Shown: positions 35,233 to 46,941 of the stretch, piece after piece
Position numbering within the stretch: position 1 is the stretch's first letter
How the letters are laid out: every line of letters starts with the position of its first letter
Source: Azolla caroliniana
Taxonomy: Eukaryota > Polypodiophyta
DNA length: 64,000 nucleotides
Assembly (NCBI GenBank): GCA_043228905.1
Contig: JBHGNT010000012.1
Location: forward strand, 13,144,001 to 13,208,000
Reading direction: 5' to 3'
The notes under the pieces: generated by a model
What the model saw: the letters and a program-made list of their open reading frames with translations, nothing else
Database searches by the model: none
Told to the model about the DNA's origin: nothing
Position numbers and translations under genes: made by a program

Positions 35233-35698
35233 TGTTACGGGCATGACCATATAATATCCCGTGGTGAGAATTTATCATAGTATTCTATACACGTGGATAA
35301 GTGTGAGGGTTAACGAGAGTGTAAAGAAGGGGAGGATTACTTTTAATCCTCGGGATTGAGACAACCCATTAGGCCAAGTGTGAACTTGCTTGGGGGCCTT
35401 GGGTATCGCTATAAATAAGAGGCCTAACTACCCTCATTTCATCATCTTTCGACTACGTCGAGACTCTGTTTCTCGGTGGTTCAACTCTTGTTGTGAGCGC
35501 GCCAGCACCAGGTATGACTCAACGTCACGACGGTGGTATGGGACGCCGATCGATGCTCGAGTCCGTCTTGATCCCTTCGCTAGGGGGTGGTCGGGTGGAT
35601 CATCACCCTTCTCTCTCTCTCTCTCTCTCTCTCTCCTCTCGATCTAGATCTATCGTTTATCCTTATCCTTTGCTTACATTAGTACATGTCTCTAAAAG
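35233..35698 (+). repeat. 5' LTR of gypsy A3
   Basis: Begins TGTTACGGGCATG. The 3' end is a subfamily variant (TCTCTAAAAG), then the PBS TTGGTTTCAGAGC, one change from the tRNA-iMet match. A CT microsatellite lies at 35609-35636. Confidence 0.87.
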
Positions 35699-35939
35699 TT
35701 GGTTTCAGAGCTCATGTTCTAATGTTTCTTTTGTTGGTACTGTCTTCTTGATGGATGGCGATCGATCAACGTGCGGTCGACCTTGTTCCAAACAGCAATC
35801 ACCAAAGGAACTTCAGTAATCTTTCTTGTTTTTTCTATTTTTTCTTCTCCCTTCTAATCATGTATATAGTCTATATGTAATTTTTTTATTAATTCAATGA
35901 TGTTGTAGTGGTAATTAATTGGTTGTATAAAACGTTTAC

Positions 35940-36215
35940 ATATGTGTATGAGGTCAATACCTCATTTGACATATATTGAATATGTGATTAATGCCACGAG
36001 GTTAATACCTCAATTGCGTATTACGCTCACATACATAAGTTAGGTATGCGTATGAGGTCAATACCTCGATTTTGTTGTAAATGATATGCGTTTGGTTTCG
36101 TATGCGTAAGAGGTCAATACCTCAATTGCGTATTATGATTAACCCTTATTTTTAGATGTTTCGTGTGCGATTAACTCTTATTTTTAGATGTTTCGTGTGC
36201 GTAGAGGGTATGTGC
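35940..36215 (+). promoter_or_regulatory. Leader hairpin-repeat array of gypsy A3
   Basis: Units GAGGTCAATACCTC (35950-35963, 36055-36068, 36110-36123) and GAGGTTAATACCTC (36000-36013) repeat every ~55 bp. Several units are perfect palindromes with a four-base loop. Confidence 0.75.
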
Positions 36216-37129
36216 CTCGATTACGTAACTTGATAACATCATTTTTGGCTATTTGATGTAACGAGTTTAATATATGCATATGTGGTCACGTGTATACGTA
36301 TTGGATCGTATATATGTGATAATTTACATATGTGTATATAAGTTATTAAGTGATTTTAATATCGAATGGTTTCCTTTTCGGGGAAAGGATTTTGGTGGCC
36401 ATCCTCACATTTTTGTGAGAATGGCATTGTCACCATCCCTTTTTTCACCAATTTTTTATTGTTGAGATCCCCGTTGGTGACTTCGATTTTATTACGTAAA
36501 GAAATTCCTATAGTCACAATGATGTTGAGAATGTAGGGCTTGACCCACTTGATGTGAGGTCACTCTTATGACCCACATATCCAACATCCCTCCCTCATTA
36601 CATGGATACGATGCCACCATGAGATCATTCTTACGAAAGGCATTCGTAATGATGTAACCGTATGATGGGCCACTTGGGCCTACTACGAAAAGAGGGCTCA
36701 TTTGGCTTGACCATTAGGTTGCACTTTGGTGTATGCCATCGTAATTACGAAACTTGAGGTTAGGTAACGTACCAACATATTTTGTAGTAAACGAGGGGGA
36801 AATAAGGACTCTTGACATATATGTTTCTTTTAAAAAAACATACATGGGCAAATGCCTCGCATATCTCTTATATGCATTAAATATTATTTAACATTCAAGA
36901 AGAGAAACCTACTTGGTTGGCCTAAGTGTTTAATGCATTTGTTCTCCAGGTCTCGAGTTCAAATATGGCTAAGACCATACAACATTGTTGATACATATAT
37001 GACTATAACACATGTTTAGACTTGAGGTCTAAGTGCACTTCGGGGTCCTCGTAATAGGACTTAAAGAGCCGAAACCACATATGTGGGCACCAAAACATAG
37101 TTTATTGTTAAGATTTTTTTCGTGTATAA

Positions 37130-39894
37130 ATGTCCATTGAGATGTATTTTTCACAAATAACCCAATACCTGAGTTTCACCGCTTAACAGATGATTGAACT
37201 TCGGCAATCTCAAAGTGCTCTCGAGGCATGTGTCATTAGCTAACAACATAAGACTAATAGACCTGATGAGCAATAGGGTGAACCATCGTTTGTCGTTAAG
37301 CCATTTACGGGAGAAAAAAAGGAAAGAACTGAAGAAGCAATCTATACGTGGTTGGGTTGATGGGAGTCTCATTTTGAGCCCTTTCCCATGCCAGATAGTA
37401 CGAAGATTGCATATGTCGACCGAGAACTAGGGGGTAAGGCCGTCGCCTGGTGACGTGGGCGCCGTACTTTGGGAAATTGCTTGATACTTGGAGAAAATAT
37501 GTGATAGTTTTCAAGGGCCAATTTCTGCAACCTCCCTCGCAAACTGAGGCAGCTCAAGTTTTAATGAACCTCTCTAGCACGAAATTTTCTTCATTAGAAG
37601 ACTATGTCCACCATGCTAGAACCCAAATCCATAAATCGGGTTTAGAAGGGGACAATTGGTTAATAGCTTGTTTTGTCGATGGCATCCCCAATTCGGACTA
37701 TCACTGGATAGTGCACGATAAGAATCCGAAATCCTTCGAAGAGGCCGTTGAAATAGTTCTTCACTATCAACGCACTTCAAAGAAGGACCACAACAAACCC
37801 AACGAAGCGCCCAGGACTAAGCAGTCGCAATGCGTTGGGAAATGCAAGACACCCAACGAATTCATGGATCACGATTGTAAGCAACAACATCCTTTTTGCG
37901 TATTCTGCAAAAAGAAGGGTCATACAAAAGAGCAATGTCGAAAGCTCCAATGGAAAGAGCATGACAAGAACGCTAAAGATGCAAACCATAAAGGTTAGAT
38001 TTCTAATGTCCTTCAGGTCTATACACATCATTTAAGTAATTGTCAATGTTCTTTCCCTCACTATGTATTGGGTCCCAATGATTTACTACATGCAAACAGG
38101 TATATCAATGGATCTCATGTACAATTTTTATTTGATTCGAGAAGCTCACACAACTGTGTGAATGATCGTTTGGTTCAGATATGGGGAATCCAACCCAGCG
38201 TAAGTGATCACACCTATACGGTTCACTTGGCCGATGGAAGAGTACAATACATCAACGAGACGATTCATTCATTAGGAATTTCTATTGATACTTATATAGA
38301 GGAAGTAGACTTCCATGGAATGAATCTTTGTACCACTGATGTAATACTAGGTTATCCCCTGATTTGCCTGAGTTCAAAAAGACAATTCTTTTTGAATGCC
38401 ATGATGCACCCTCAACAGGGTACCCTGGAATACATCGCACACTCGTTCTCATCTCCACTCAATTTTATTAGCCTAAGATGCGTCCTGACATACATAATTA
38501 TGTGACTAAATGTCACCAATGTCAGGTTAACAAAGCCGAACGACTTAAAGCTGTAGGACTTTTACATCCCTTGGACATTCCCAATAATAAGTGGGAAAGT
38601 ATATCCATGGATTGTATTGTTAGCCTTCCTCGCACCTAAAAAGGTCATGATGGCATCTGGGTTGTGGTTGATAGACTAATTAAAATGGCCAAATTTATTG
38701 CTACTAAAACCATTGTAACAGCTACTGAATTGGCTTACCAATTCATTGACGAGTTATTTCGTTTTTATGGGTTACCGATGGATATCGTGAGTGATTGAGA
38801 TCCAAAGTTTACTAGTAACTTATGGACACAAGTCTTTAAGAAGTTAGAAACTACATTGAGCATGAGCTCCATGGATCATCCTCATCCTCAATCTGATGGA
38901 CAAACAGAATGAGTAAATCAAATTATTGAGGATATGCTTCGAGCATATGTTGATACAAAACCAAAAAAATGGGAATGTTATCTCCCAATTTTGGAGTTTG
39001 CTTATAACAGTTCCAAGCATACATTGACGGGATATAGTCCTTTTATGTTGATGTATGGTTTTAAGCCACGCGCATCGATTGATTTTAATATAGATCATGA
39101 TGAATTGCGAACTACGCAAAACTTTCTTCAGGATATGGAAGATATGTTGCATATTGCAAGAGATAATATAAAAACAACTCAAGATAGAGAGCATTTTTAT
39201 GTCGATCATCATAGGAAACCTCGTGTATTCAACCCTGGACAGAAGGTATTTTTATGTGTACCTCAGAATTCTAAGACATTGTCTAAGGGTAATTGCGCTA
39301 AGTTAGCCCCATGATGAGTTACGAAGTACGCAAAATTTCTTCGGGATATGCAAGAGATGTTGCATATTGCATGAGATAATATAAAAACATCTCAAGATAG
39401 AGCGCGTTTTTATGCGGATCATCATAGGCAACCTCGTGTATTCAACCCTGGACTGAAGGTATTTTTACGTGTACCTCACAATTCTAAGACATTGTCTAAG
39501 GGTAAGTGCGCTATGTTAGCCCCATGGCTTTGTGGACCTTTTACAGTCCTCAAACGCGTTGGGTCATCAGCTTATCGTCTCGCTCTTCCCGATGGTGTTG
39601 AAATTCATCCAGTTTTTCATGCGAGTCGTCTAAAAAAACTTCTAGGTTCTGGCAACAATACAATTACAACCGAAACTCTGGTCACTTTTGAAGAATTATC
39701 TTCTAAACCACATGTACCAGAAAGAATTCTCGATGTTAAAACAAAAAAATTACGTATTAAAGAAATCTGAGAATTTAAAATAAAATGGATGGATAAATCA
39801 ATAAAAGATGCCACATGGGAACGTGAAAATACTCTTAGAACTAACTTCCCTAATTTTCCATTGCAAGAGTGCAATCTCTTTAAGAGGGGGAGTA
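37130..39894 (+). pseudogene. Broken gag-pol of gypsy A3
   Basis: A deletion joins the leader to gag about 26 codons in, so the start codon is missing (near 37127). Gag is frameshifted early, then open with the knuckle [14 protein letters not shown] (about 37897-37938). The protease reads D-S-R in place of D-S-G (about 38138). A deletion near 38360 removes RT and RNase H and joins protease to the integrase HHCC block. The integrase contains stops near 38638, 38797 and 38910 and a 214-bp tandem duplication (39096-39523). The chromodomain-like end is recognisable. Non-functional. Confidence 0.9.
39096..39523 (+). repeat. 214-bp tandem duplication in the A3 integrase end
   Basis: Two units, 39096-39309 and 39310-39523, both beginning CATGATGA. 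They differ at many positions. The second unit is closer to the A4 sequence (for example TTCGGGATATGCAAGA). Confidence 0.88.
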
Positions 39895-40191
39895 TGTTAC
39901 GGGCATGTCCATATAATATCCCGTGGTGAGAATTTACCGTAGTATTCTATACACGTGGATAAGTGTGATGGTTAATGAGAGTGTAAAGAAGGGGGGATTA
40001 CTTTTAATCCTCGGGATTGAGACAACCCATTAGGCCAAGTGTGAACTTGCCTGGGGGCCTTGGGTATCACTATAAATAAGAGGCCTAGTTACCCTAAATT
40101 TATCATCTTTCGACTACGTCAAGACTTTGTTTCTTGGTCGTTTAACTCTTGTAGCGAGCGCGGTAGCACTAGTACAACTCGACGCCACGAC
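39895..40191 (+). repeat. 3' LTR of gypsy A3, first part
   Basis: Begins TGTTACGGGCATG after the PPT (TTTAAGAGGGGGAGTA). It is interrupted at 40191 by gypsy E and resumes at 46228-46387. Confidence 0.92.
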
Positions 40192-40608
40192 TGTCAGGAA
40201 TAGTACTAAGCAGAGATGGAATTAGTACTAAAGAGGAGCAGTACTATTAGTACTAAGAGGACGGGACTGCGTAAGACTCCCGAGAGAGAGAGAGAAAGAG
40301 AGAAGCGAAAGGAGAGATAGCGAGGATGAGAGAGAGAAAGAGAGATGATGATGACAACCAATATATTATGTGAAGGATAAGTACAAAATGGCTAAAAGGC
40401 TTAAGACTGGTGTTGAACCTATTTAGTTCAACATAATGCCTAGTACCCTCTTTTATAGTGTTCTCAGGAATAATCCTAAAGATTCTAGAATGGTCTAGAG
40501 AGATCTGGAATATCCATCAATTTTCTATGATAAAGCATAAATGGAATAATATCCTACCTATTACAATTCATAGTCTAATGGTAAGAGCTCGACCCATGTA
40601 GCATGACA
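40192..40608 (-). repeat. 3' LTR of gypsy E (417 bp)
   Basis: TGTCAGGAATAG to GTAGCATGACA in plus orientation. Compared with the partner LTR it lacks ~31 bp holding the tRNA-like B box; the flanking GCAT/CATGACA suggests a short-homology deletion. Confidence 0.92.
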
Positions 40609-40679
40609 CTATCTCCCCCTTAAAGACGACGAGTGGAACGAGTCGGCGCTGATTGCGGACCGGGTTTGTCCGGATACTT

Positions 40680-42334
40680 TCAGTGGAAATCAGCAAGAAG
40701 ATCCTGAGCATTGGCAACATGCTCGACGGGTTCCCAAGTACGTTCGCTTGGACTATAACCGAGCCAATCGACCAAATAATAAAGTTTGTTGCGAACAAGT
40801 TTGGAATCGAGGATGGCAGCAACTTCATACTCTAGGCCGGCGTCCAACTCCAGCGGGGGCGGCGGTGGTGTAACACGATCGGGAATGGTGTTTGCCTATT
40901 ACGGGAAGGACCGAGTCGTCGATAATTCAACTTGTCGCACAATCGATTAGTCTTGATGTGACGACGTAAGAGCCATACTCGAGCTCCGATGGCAAAAGAG
41001 GAGGGAAGTCGATGACAATCCGCGTAAGTCTTCTGCGTCTGTTGAGCATGACGAAGATGAGTCGAGAGATCTATCTGGATCTTGCGTAGTCTCTCCAAAT
41101 GATCCCCGACATGAGGATTGGTAGGTAGCTCCGGGGTGTGGATCACCGACCAGCGAGGATGAGAACCGGTATAAGCGAAAAATGGGGAGACCCGAGTCGA
41201 GGAGTGAATAGCATTATTATACGCAAACTCCGCAAAGTGGAGAATCTTGGCCCAATCGTCCTGTTGATAACTCAAGAAACACCAGAGATATTGCTCCAGT
41301 GTTTGGTTTGTTCGTTCCGCCTGCCCGTCAGTCTGAGGATGGTAGCCGGAGGAGAGGTTGCAGGAGACCTTGAGCATCTTGAAGAGATGCTGCCAAAATT
41401 TGGAGACAAATTGCGGTCCTCGGTCACTGATGATATTATCTGGGAGGCCATGATGCCGAAATACCTCACGCATAACAAGGGTGGCGGTTTCCTCGCTAGT
41501 GATGGCTTTAGTACACGGCACAAAATGTGCCATCTTCGTATATCGATCGACGACGGTTAGGATAGCATCGAACCCCTTCGAGACCGACAGATCTGTGATA
41601 AAATCAAGACAAATAGAGTGCCACGGCTTACTTGGAATCGGTAAGGGTTCCAACAAGCCATATGGATGGTGTTGTGGCATCTTTGCTCGGCAACAAGCAT
41701 CACAGGTCTGAACGTAGTCGTCGACAAAACGGCGCATGTGGGGCCACCAAAAAGATTGCTGCACTAGCTCCAACGTCTTAGTACTACCGAAATGTCCCGC
41801 CGTATGGGTGTCGTGACAATGCTGGACGATTTGAAGGTGACAGGAGCAATCGGGGACATATACGCGCTTTTTAAAGAATAACAAACCCTCATGATATTCG
41901 AATTGTCGGTAGTCAATACCTGGTTGTTGAGACTGAGAACAAGATGCCCGAGAAGTATCAATGTGCGCTAGGATGTCTTGAGCAAAACTATCCGTCTTCA
42001 AGGTTGCACGTATGTCATCGGTAATCCGTGAATCCATCGGGGTGTGAAAAATCCGCGTCGTGTGCAATCGTGTTGGTCCCAAGATTACTTGCTTTTGATT
42101 ATCAAAGGTTGCATCACCAGGACGAGGTGCAAGATATGATCGCCGTGATAGTGCATCTGCTTTTCCTTGCTGCTTCCCCGGTCGATATGTGATTTTGAAG
42201 TCGAAACGCGTGAGGAATTGTGCCCATTGAGCTTGCTGTCGATTTAGTACGCGAGCGTTCTGAAAATAAGCAAGATTTTTATGATCGCTAAAGACAATGA
42301 CTGATGTGGAGAGCCCTCTAAGAAATAACGCCAT
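40680..42334 (-). pseudogene. Gypsy E RNase H end, integrase and chromodomain
   Basis: The open frame of 500 codons (42334 to 40832) covers the RNase H end (YRPGKQQGKADALSRRSY), the HHCC finger (HCHDTHTAGHFGSTKTLELV ... CDACC, about 41690-41830), and a complete D,D,E triad: CLDFITDLS, ISDRGPQF and DGQAERTNQ (about 41600, 41425 and 41315). It then loses frame near 40880. The chromodomain follows in another frame at about 40680-40835, with LYYLVDWLGYSPSERTWEP. Chromodomains steer chromovirus integration toward methylated-histone chromatin. A frameshift near 42300 also separates this block from RT. Confidence 0.88.
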
Positions 42335-43525
42335 TGCACAAATGAATCCATGATGGCTAATAACTCTTTGTCATGTATTTCGTAGTTGATTTCTGCGACA
42401 TCAAATTTGCGCGAATGGAAAGCCACCGGATGCAACTCTTCTTTATCGCCTTGTTGAGAAAGGATGCTACCGAGGGCGAAATCTGATGCGTCGGCCTCCA
42501 TGATGAATGGTTTGCTTGTATCCATATGAGCTAGAATCGGTGCTGATGTAAAGGCTTTCTTAAGGTGCCGAAAAGCCATATCTGCTTCTATGGACCAAAG
42601 AAATGCTTGGCCCTTCTTCGTAAGTTGTGTGAGAGGTAAAATAATCTTCGAGCAATCCTGTATAAACTTATGGTAGAAGTTAGCAAAACCTAGAAAACAT
42701 TGTACATCTCGTACCGACCGTGGAATTTGCCACTCTAGTACAGTTTGGATTTTAGCTGGATCCATGGCGATGCCTTTTGAGGAGATGACGTAGCCTAGAA
42801 ATTCCACTTGCTTGCAGTCAAAGCTACATTTTTCTAGCTTGGCATAAAGACCATTCTCGCGGAGTCGCTTTAGTACTAATAGTACATGAGAATCGTGCTC
42901 TTCCTGGGTCTTCGAATAAATCAATAGATCATCTAGATAGATGATCAAACAGATATCCAAGAGGTCTCTGAATATATCATTTGCCATGTGTTGGAAGACT
43001 GCGGGTGCATTGGTTAGGCCGAACGACATAACAGTATACCTGAAATGCCCATACCGCGTGCGAAAGGCGGTCTTCCATTCATCTCCCGGTCGGATCCGCA
43101 CGAGGTTATACACTCCTCGTAGGTCGATTTTAGTAAAAAACTTGGCACCATTAACTCGCTCTAAAAGACTTGATATAAGAGGAAGTGCATACCTATTCCA
43201 GATGGTGACTTTATTCAATCCGCGGTAATCAACGACGAGACGAAGTGAGCCATCTTTCTTCTTGACAAAGAAGATGGGTGCACCGATCGGAGATTTCGAA
43301 TGACGGATGAACCCGCTTGCCAAGTTCTCCTCTATGTAGGCTCGAAGGACTTCTAATTCGGTGGGTGACAAGTTGTAAATTGGTCCCCATGGTGGCTTGG
43401 TTCCTGGTTGTAAATCGATGGGACAGTCATAGGGACGGTGATGAGGAAGGGTACCGGCTTTTACCTTGTCAAATACATCGGCATAAGGATGATATTTTGC
43501 CGGAAGTTGTACTGAGGAGTCCTTA
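42244..43525 (-). pseudogene. Gypsy E reverse transcriptase and RNase H (split)
   Basis: Open from the solo LTR insertion at 43525 down to 42244, where a frameshift ends it. It has the RT fingers FVKKKDGSLRLVVDYRGLNK, the palm IIYLDDLLIYS (about 42920-42945) with both catalytic aspartates, the thumb, and the RNase H start KPFIMEADASDFALGSIL (about 42480). The catalytic residues look intact. The protein is broken by the inserted LTR upstream and the frameshift downstream. Confidence 0.88.
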
Positions 43526-43980
43526 TGTTACGGGCATGACCATATAATATCCCGTGGTAAGAATTTACCGTAGTATTCTATACACGTGGATAAGTGTGAG
43601 GGTTAAATGAGAGTGTAAAGAAGGGGAGGATTACTTTTAATCCTCGGGATTGAGACAACCCATTAGGTCAAGTGTGAACTTGCCTGGGGGCCTTGGGTTT
43701 CGCTATAAATAAGAGGCCTAGCTACCCTCATTTGATCATCTTTTGACTACATCGAGACTCTGCTCGTGTGGTGGGTCAACTCTTGTAGCGAGCGCGCCAG
43801 CACCAGGTACGACTCGACGCCACGGCGGTGGTATGGGACGCCGATCGAGGCTCGAGTCCGTCTCGATCCCTTCGCTCGGGGGTGGTCGGGTGGATCGGCA
43901 CCCTTCTTTCTCTTTCTCCTTTCTATCTATCTTTTCATTATCCTTATCTTAAGCTTACGTTAGTACCAAGATCTATAATA
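43526..43980 (+). mobile_element. Solo LTR of gypsy A inside gypsy E (455 bp, TSD CCTTA)
   Basis: A complete A LTR from TGTTACGGGCATG to TCTATAATA with no internal sequence. CCTTA stands on both sides (43521-43525 and 43981-43985). It is very close to the A4 LTRs, so it arose recently by LTR-LTR recombination or equivalent. Confidence 0.95.
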
Positions 43981-44107
43981 CCTTAATAGTGCTGGAAGGA
44001 TGTACTGATATGGCAAATAGGAACATTGCCTCCTTGGGTCCTTCTTCGCGTAGTTGATGGAGTGAAATGGTCGAAACTCGGTGAGTTGATTCTTGGGGTG
44101 GTTGATA

Positions 44108-44551
44108 TCAGACTTGTGTTCTCCAATCTATGGCTGGATTATGTAATTCAAACCAAGGAAATCCTAGGACAATGGGATGCTCTGGACTACTAATTATATT
44201 AAATGATATTATACACACAAAACTACCTAGGACAACTTGAATGGGTTCTGATTCTTCTACAATATTCCCGGAAGAAATGGGACGACCATCAATGACTACT
44301 ACAGATGCGGGACAAGGAAGTTTTCTTAAGGATATCTGAGAAGCTTGGGCAAAATTTCGATCCATGAAACAGGAATTAGCTCCGGAATCTAAAAGTGCTA
44401 GGACGGGTACTGGGGGAGTACTTTTAGTACTAACAATGACTTGGGCTAGGAACACATTGCTAACTTGCTTGGAAGGAATGGAACCACTAATGGGTTGTAC
44501 AAATCTAGGGCTGCTGTCCAACCAAACGGCTCCTATTTTGGCTGGAGTCAA
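44108..44551 (-). pseudogene. Gypsy E protease
   Basis: Retropepsin-type domain with the active site LALLDSGANSCFMDRNFAQ, followed by IVLGFPWFELHNPAIDW. It is open over this range, in a different frame from gag. It would mature Gag and Pol in the particle. The pol frame downstream is cut by the solo LTR. Confidence 0.82.
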
Positions 44552-44694
44552 TCGTTTAACTCTTCATCTAATTGACTAAGGATTTCAAATTTATTTGAGA
44601 TACTTGGACTATTAGTACTATGAATACTATCTGACACTCTATTAGTACTATTAATACTATCAGACACTCCGAAGGGAAGAATTGACTCGGGTTT

Positions 44695-45705
44695 AGTACA
44701 AGCGACGATTTGATTTACCTGTCTTCTTGGCCTATGGGGACAATTGATGGCAATATGTCCTGGTCCACCGCAATAAAGACATAATCGATTGGCACGTCAT
44801 CATTGTTTTTCTTCTTCCGATAACGGGCCGCGTCGACGCGTGGTATCGATCTCCATTAGTGTCGAAGTATTTGCTTGAGGTATGTCTCGTGCAAACGGTT
44901 TAGCCGCGACTGCGGCGTAAGTGGGCTCCGGCCTAGAGCGTGGTATCTGTAATTGACGTTTTGAACGCCGTTCGAAAAGGCGGTTGTCACATCGGACTGC
45001 TCGACTGATTGCCTCCGTAAGAGACTTTGGTTCTTCGGGGAAAGTTAGAAGTAGATCTTTGACATCGTTTCGCAAGCCATAGCGAAACTGCTCCATTAGT
45101 GCTTGATCATCCCAGGGTATATCTGAAGCAAGTAGGCGGAAATCCGCCGCGTAGGCAGAGGCTGGACGATCGCCTTGACGCAATCGCCGGATCTTGTGGA
45201 TCGCCGTCCTGATGTTGTCGGTGTCTCCAAAGCAGGCTTTAAACTCACTAATAAAATCTTCAAAGTTATTAAGCAAGGGCGATTGTTTTTCTAGAAGCGG
45301 AGTGAACCATGCTAAGGCTGAGCCGCTAAGCAATGTGCCTATTAAGCCGACTCGGGATGCATCATTAGGATAACGTGAAGGATGCATTTGGAGGACTAAT
45401 CGTACCTGATTAAGGAATCCCCTGAATTGCGATCGCGTTCCATCAAATTTCACAGGAAGTCCAATCTTCGGCTCTTTATGAAATCCTTGGGGACTTGATC
45501 CTTGTTGTTGCAATGCCGCTTCCAGTTGTTGCATCCGTAACGCTAACTCCCCATGCTGTTATTGCGTTTGTTGTTTTTCTAGAGCGATTTGTTGCAGATC
45601 CCCTATCAGCCGTTGGTTTTCTTGTTCCAAGGCAACAAATTTTTCTTTTAAGCATTGTAGCTCGGAGAAAACGGATTGATATTCTTGGGCGCTAACAGTA
45701 GCCAT
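44695..45705 (-). pseudogene. Gypsy E gag with two nonsense codons
   Basis: Starts at the ATG at 45705 (MATVSAQEYQSVFSEL). An N-terminal coiled-coil-like stretch is interrupted by TAA at 45559-45561. A 245-codon open part follows with LPVKFDGTRSQFRGFLNQV, the chromovirus gag core (LAWFTPLLEKQSPLL ... FRYGLRNDV), then TGA at 44800-44802. After this stop the same frame still reads the zinc knuckle CLYCGGPGHIAINC (about 44750-44790). Both stops are single-base changes in an otherwise continuous frame. Confidence 0.87.
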
Positions 45706-45778
45706 AGTATAGGGAAAAAGGGTTGGAGGATGAGGGAGAACGACAAGTAGGTTGGAGAAAAAACAAATTGGTTCAAAC

Positions 45779-46227
45779 TGTCAGGAATAGTACTAAGCAG
45801 AGATGGAATTAGTACTAAAGAGGAGCAGTACTATTAGTACTAAGAGGACGGGACTGCGTAAGACTCCCGAGAGAGAGAGAGAAAGAGAGAAGCGAAAGGA
45901 GAGATAGCGATGATGAGAGAGAGAGAGAGAGATGATGATGACAACCAATATATTATGTGAAGGATAAGTACAAAATGGCTAAAAGGCTTAAGACTGGCGT
46001 TGAACCAATTTGGTTCAACATAATGCCTAATGCCCTCTTTTATAGTGTTCTCAGAAATAATCCTGAAGCTTCTAGAATGTTCCAGAGAGATCTGGAATAT
46101 ACCTCAATTTTCTATGATAAAGCATAAATGGAAATAATACCCTACGTATTACAATTCATAGTCTAATGGTAAGAGCTTGACCCATGTAGCATAAGGTCAT
46201 GGGTTCAAGTCTTGCCATATCATGACA
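45779..46227 (-). repeat. 5' LTR of gypsy E (449 bp), with tRNA-like cassette
   Basis: At the LTR's 5' end (plus-strand right side) it holds an A box TAGTCTAATGG (46159-46169) and a B box GGTTCAAGTCT (46202-46212), oriented against the element. The PBS position reads GTTTGAACCAATTTG on the minus strand. Confidence 0.9.
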
Positions 46228-46387
46228 ACGACGGTGGTATGGGACGCTAATCGATGCTCGAGTCCGCCTCGATCCTTTCGCTTGAGGGTGGTCGGGTGGA
46301 TCGGCACCATTCTCTCTCTCTCTCCTCTCTATCTAGATCTATCGTTTATCCTTATCCTTTGCTTACATTAGGACATATCTCTAAAAG

Positions 46388-46911
46388 CTAACACTTGATC
46401 TTTCGTCTTCAGTGGTGAGACCCACAATTTCCGGTTGTGGTCATCCATGAACGTCACGAAGTACTGTGATCCGGCATGTGACTTCGTGTCCACTTGACAC
46501 ACATCGGTATGCACCAGCTTCAGTGGTGCATTCCGTCTCATCGGTGGTCTTGACTGGAAGGAGGTTCGGTTTTGCTACCGGCCAAGGAATCAATGCACTT
46601 CTCAAGTTGCACGTCCTTCACCTGAATGAGTTTGTCTTCGGCAAGCCTCTTCATCCCCTTCTCACTCATGTGACTTAGTCTTTTGTGCCACAACTCACCG
46701 GCACTGTCGGATGCTACATTCACTTCTTCCCGGCATATCCGGACATTCATCAAGTACAATGTGTTGATCTTCCAGGCTTGAGCCACTATCAAGCTTCCCT
46801 TGCTGAATTTCATAACACCGTTCCAGATGCTACCTGTGTAGCCTTCATCATCTAGCCGACCGATTAGTTGGAGCCAGTGAGCTTAAACATGCCGCCGAAC
46901 GATTCTTCCAT
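46388..46911 (-). pseudogene. Copia H gag start fused to integrase N-terminus
   Basis: From the ATG near 46911 it reads MEESFGGMFKLTGSN, then a stop. At about 46855 the sequence jumps to a pre-integrase region (NGVMKFSKGSLIVAQAW, ELWHKRLSHMSEKGMKRLA). Gag, knuckle and protease are therefore deleted. A frameshift follows near 46570, then VTFMDDHNRKLWV of the integrase core before gypsy A3 interrupts. Confidence 0.82.
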
Positions 46912-46941
46912 TTCATGTGTTGTTCGCTCTGATACCAGTTT

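Larger units (their letters stand above)
40192..46227 (-). mobile_element. Gypsy E: full-length chromovirus with LTRs and TSD
   Basis: Minus-strand Ty3/gypsy element of 6036 bp. LTRs are 40192-40608 and 45779-46227. ACGAC flanks it (40187-40191 and 46228-46232), within the A3 LTR. PPT (minus-strand TTTAAGGGGGAGATAG) precedes the 3' LTR. It carries gag, protease, RT, RNase H, integrase and a chromodomain, with a solo A LTR inserted in pol (43526-43980). Confidence 0.95.
35233..46387 (+). mobile_element. Gypsy A3: plus-strand copy with gypsy E inside its 3' LTR
   Basis: Family-A element inserted in the copia H integrase. Its 5' LTR is 35233-35698, and the 3' LTR is split into 39895-40191 and 46228-46387 by gypsy E (TSD ACGAC). 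RT and RNase H are deleted and the gag start is lost. No clear TSD was found at its outer ends. Confidence 0.9.

Noticed and set aside
46159-46212. Functional tRNA gene
   Set aside because: A and B boxes are present but the acceptor and T stems do not pair convincingly, and the block lies within an LTR.
35228-46392. TSD for gypsy A3
   Set aside because: GATAG on the left and CTAAC on the right do not match; no convincing 5-bp duplication was found.
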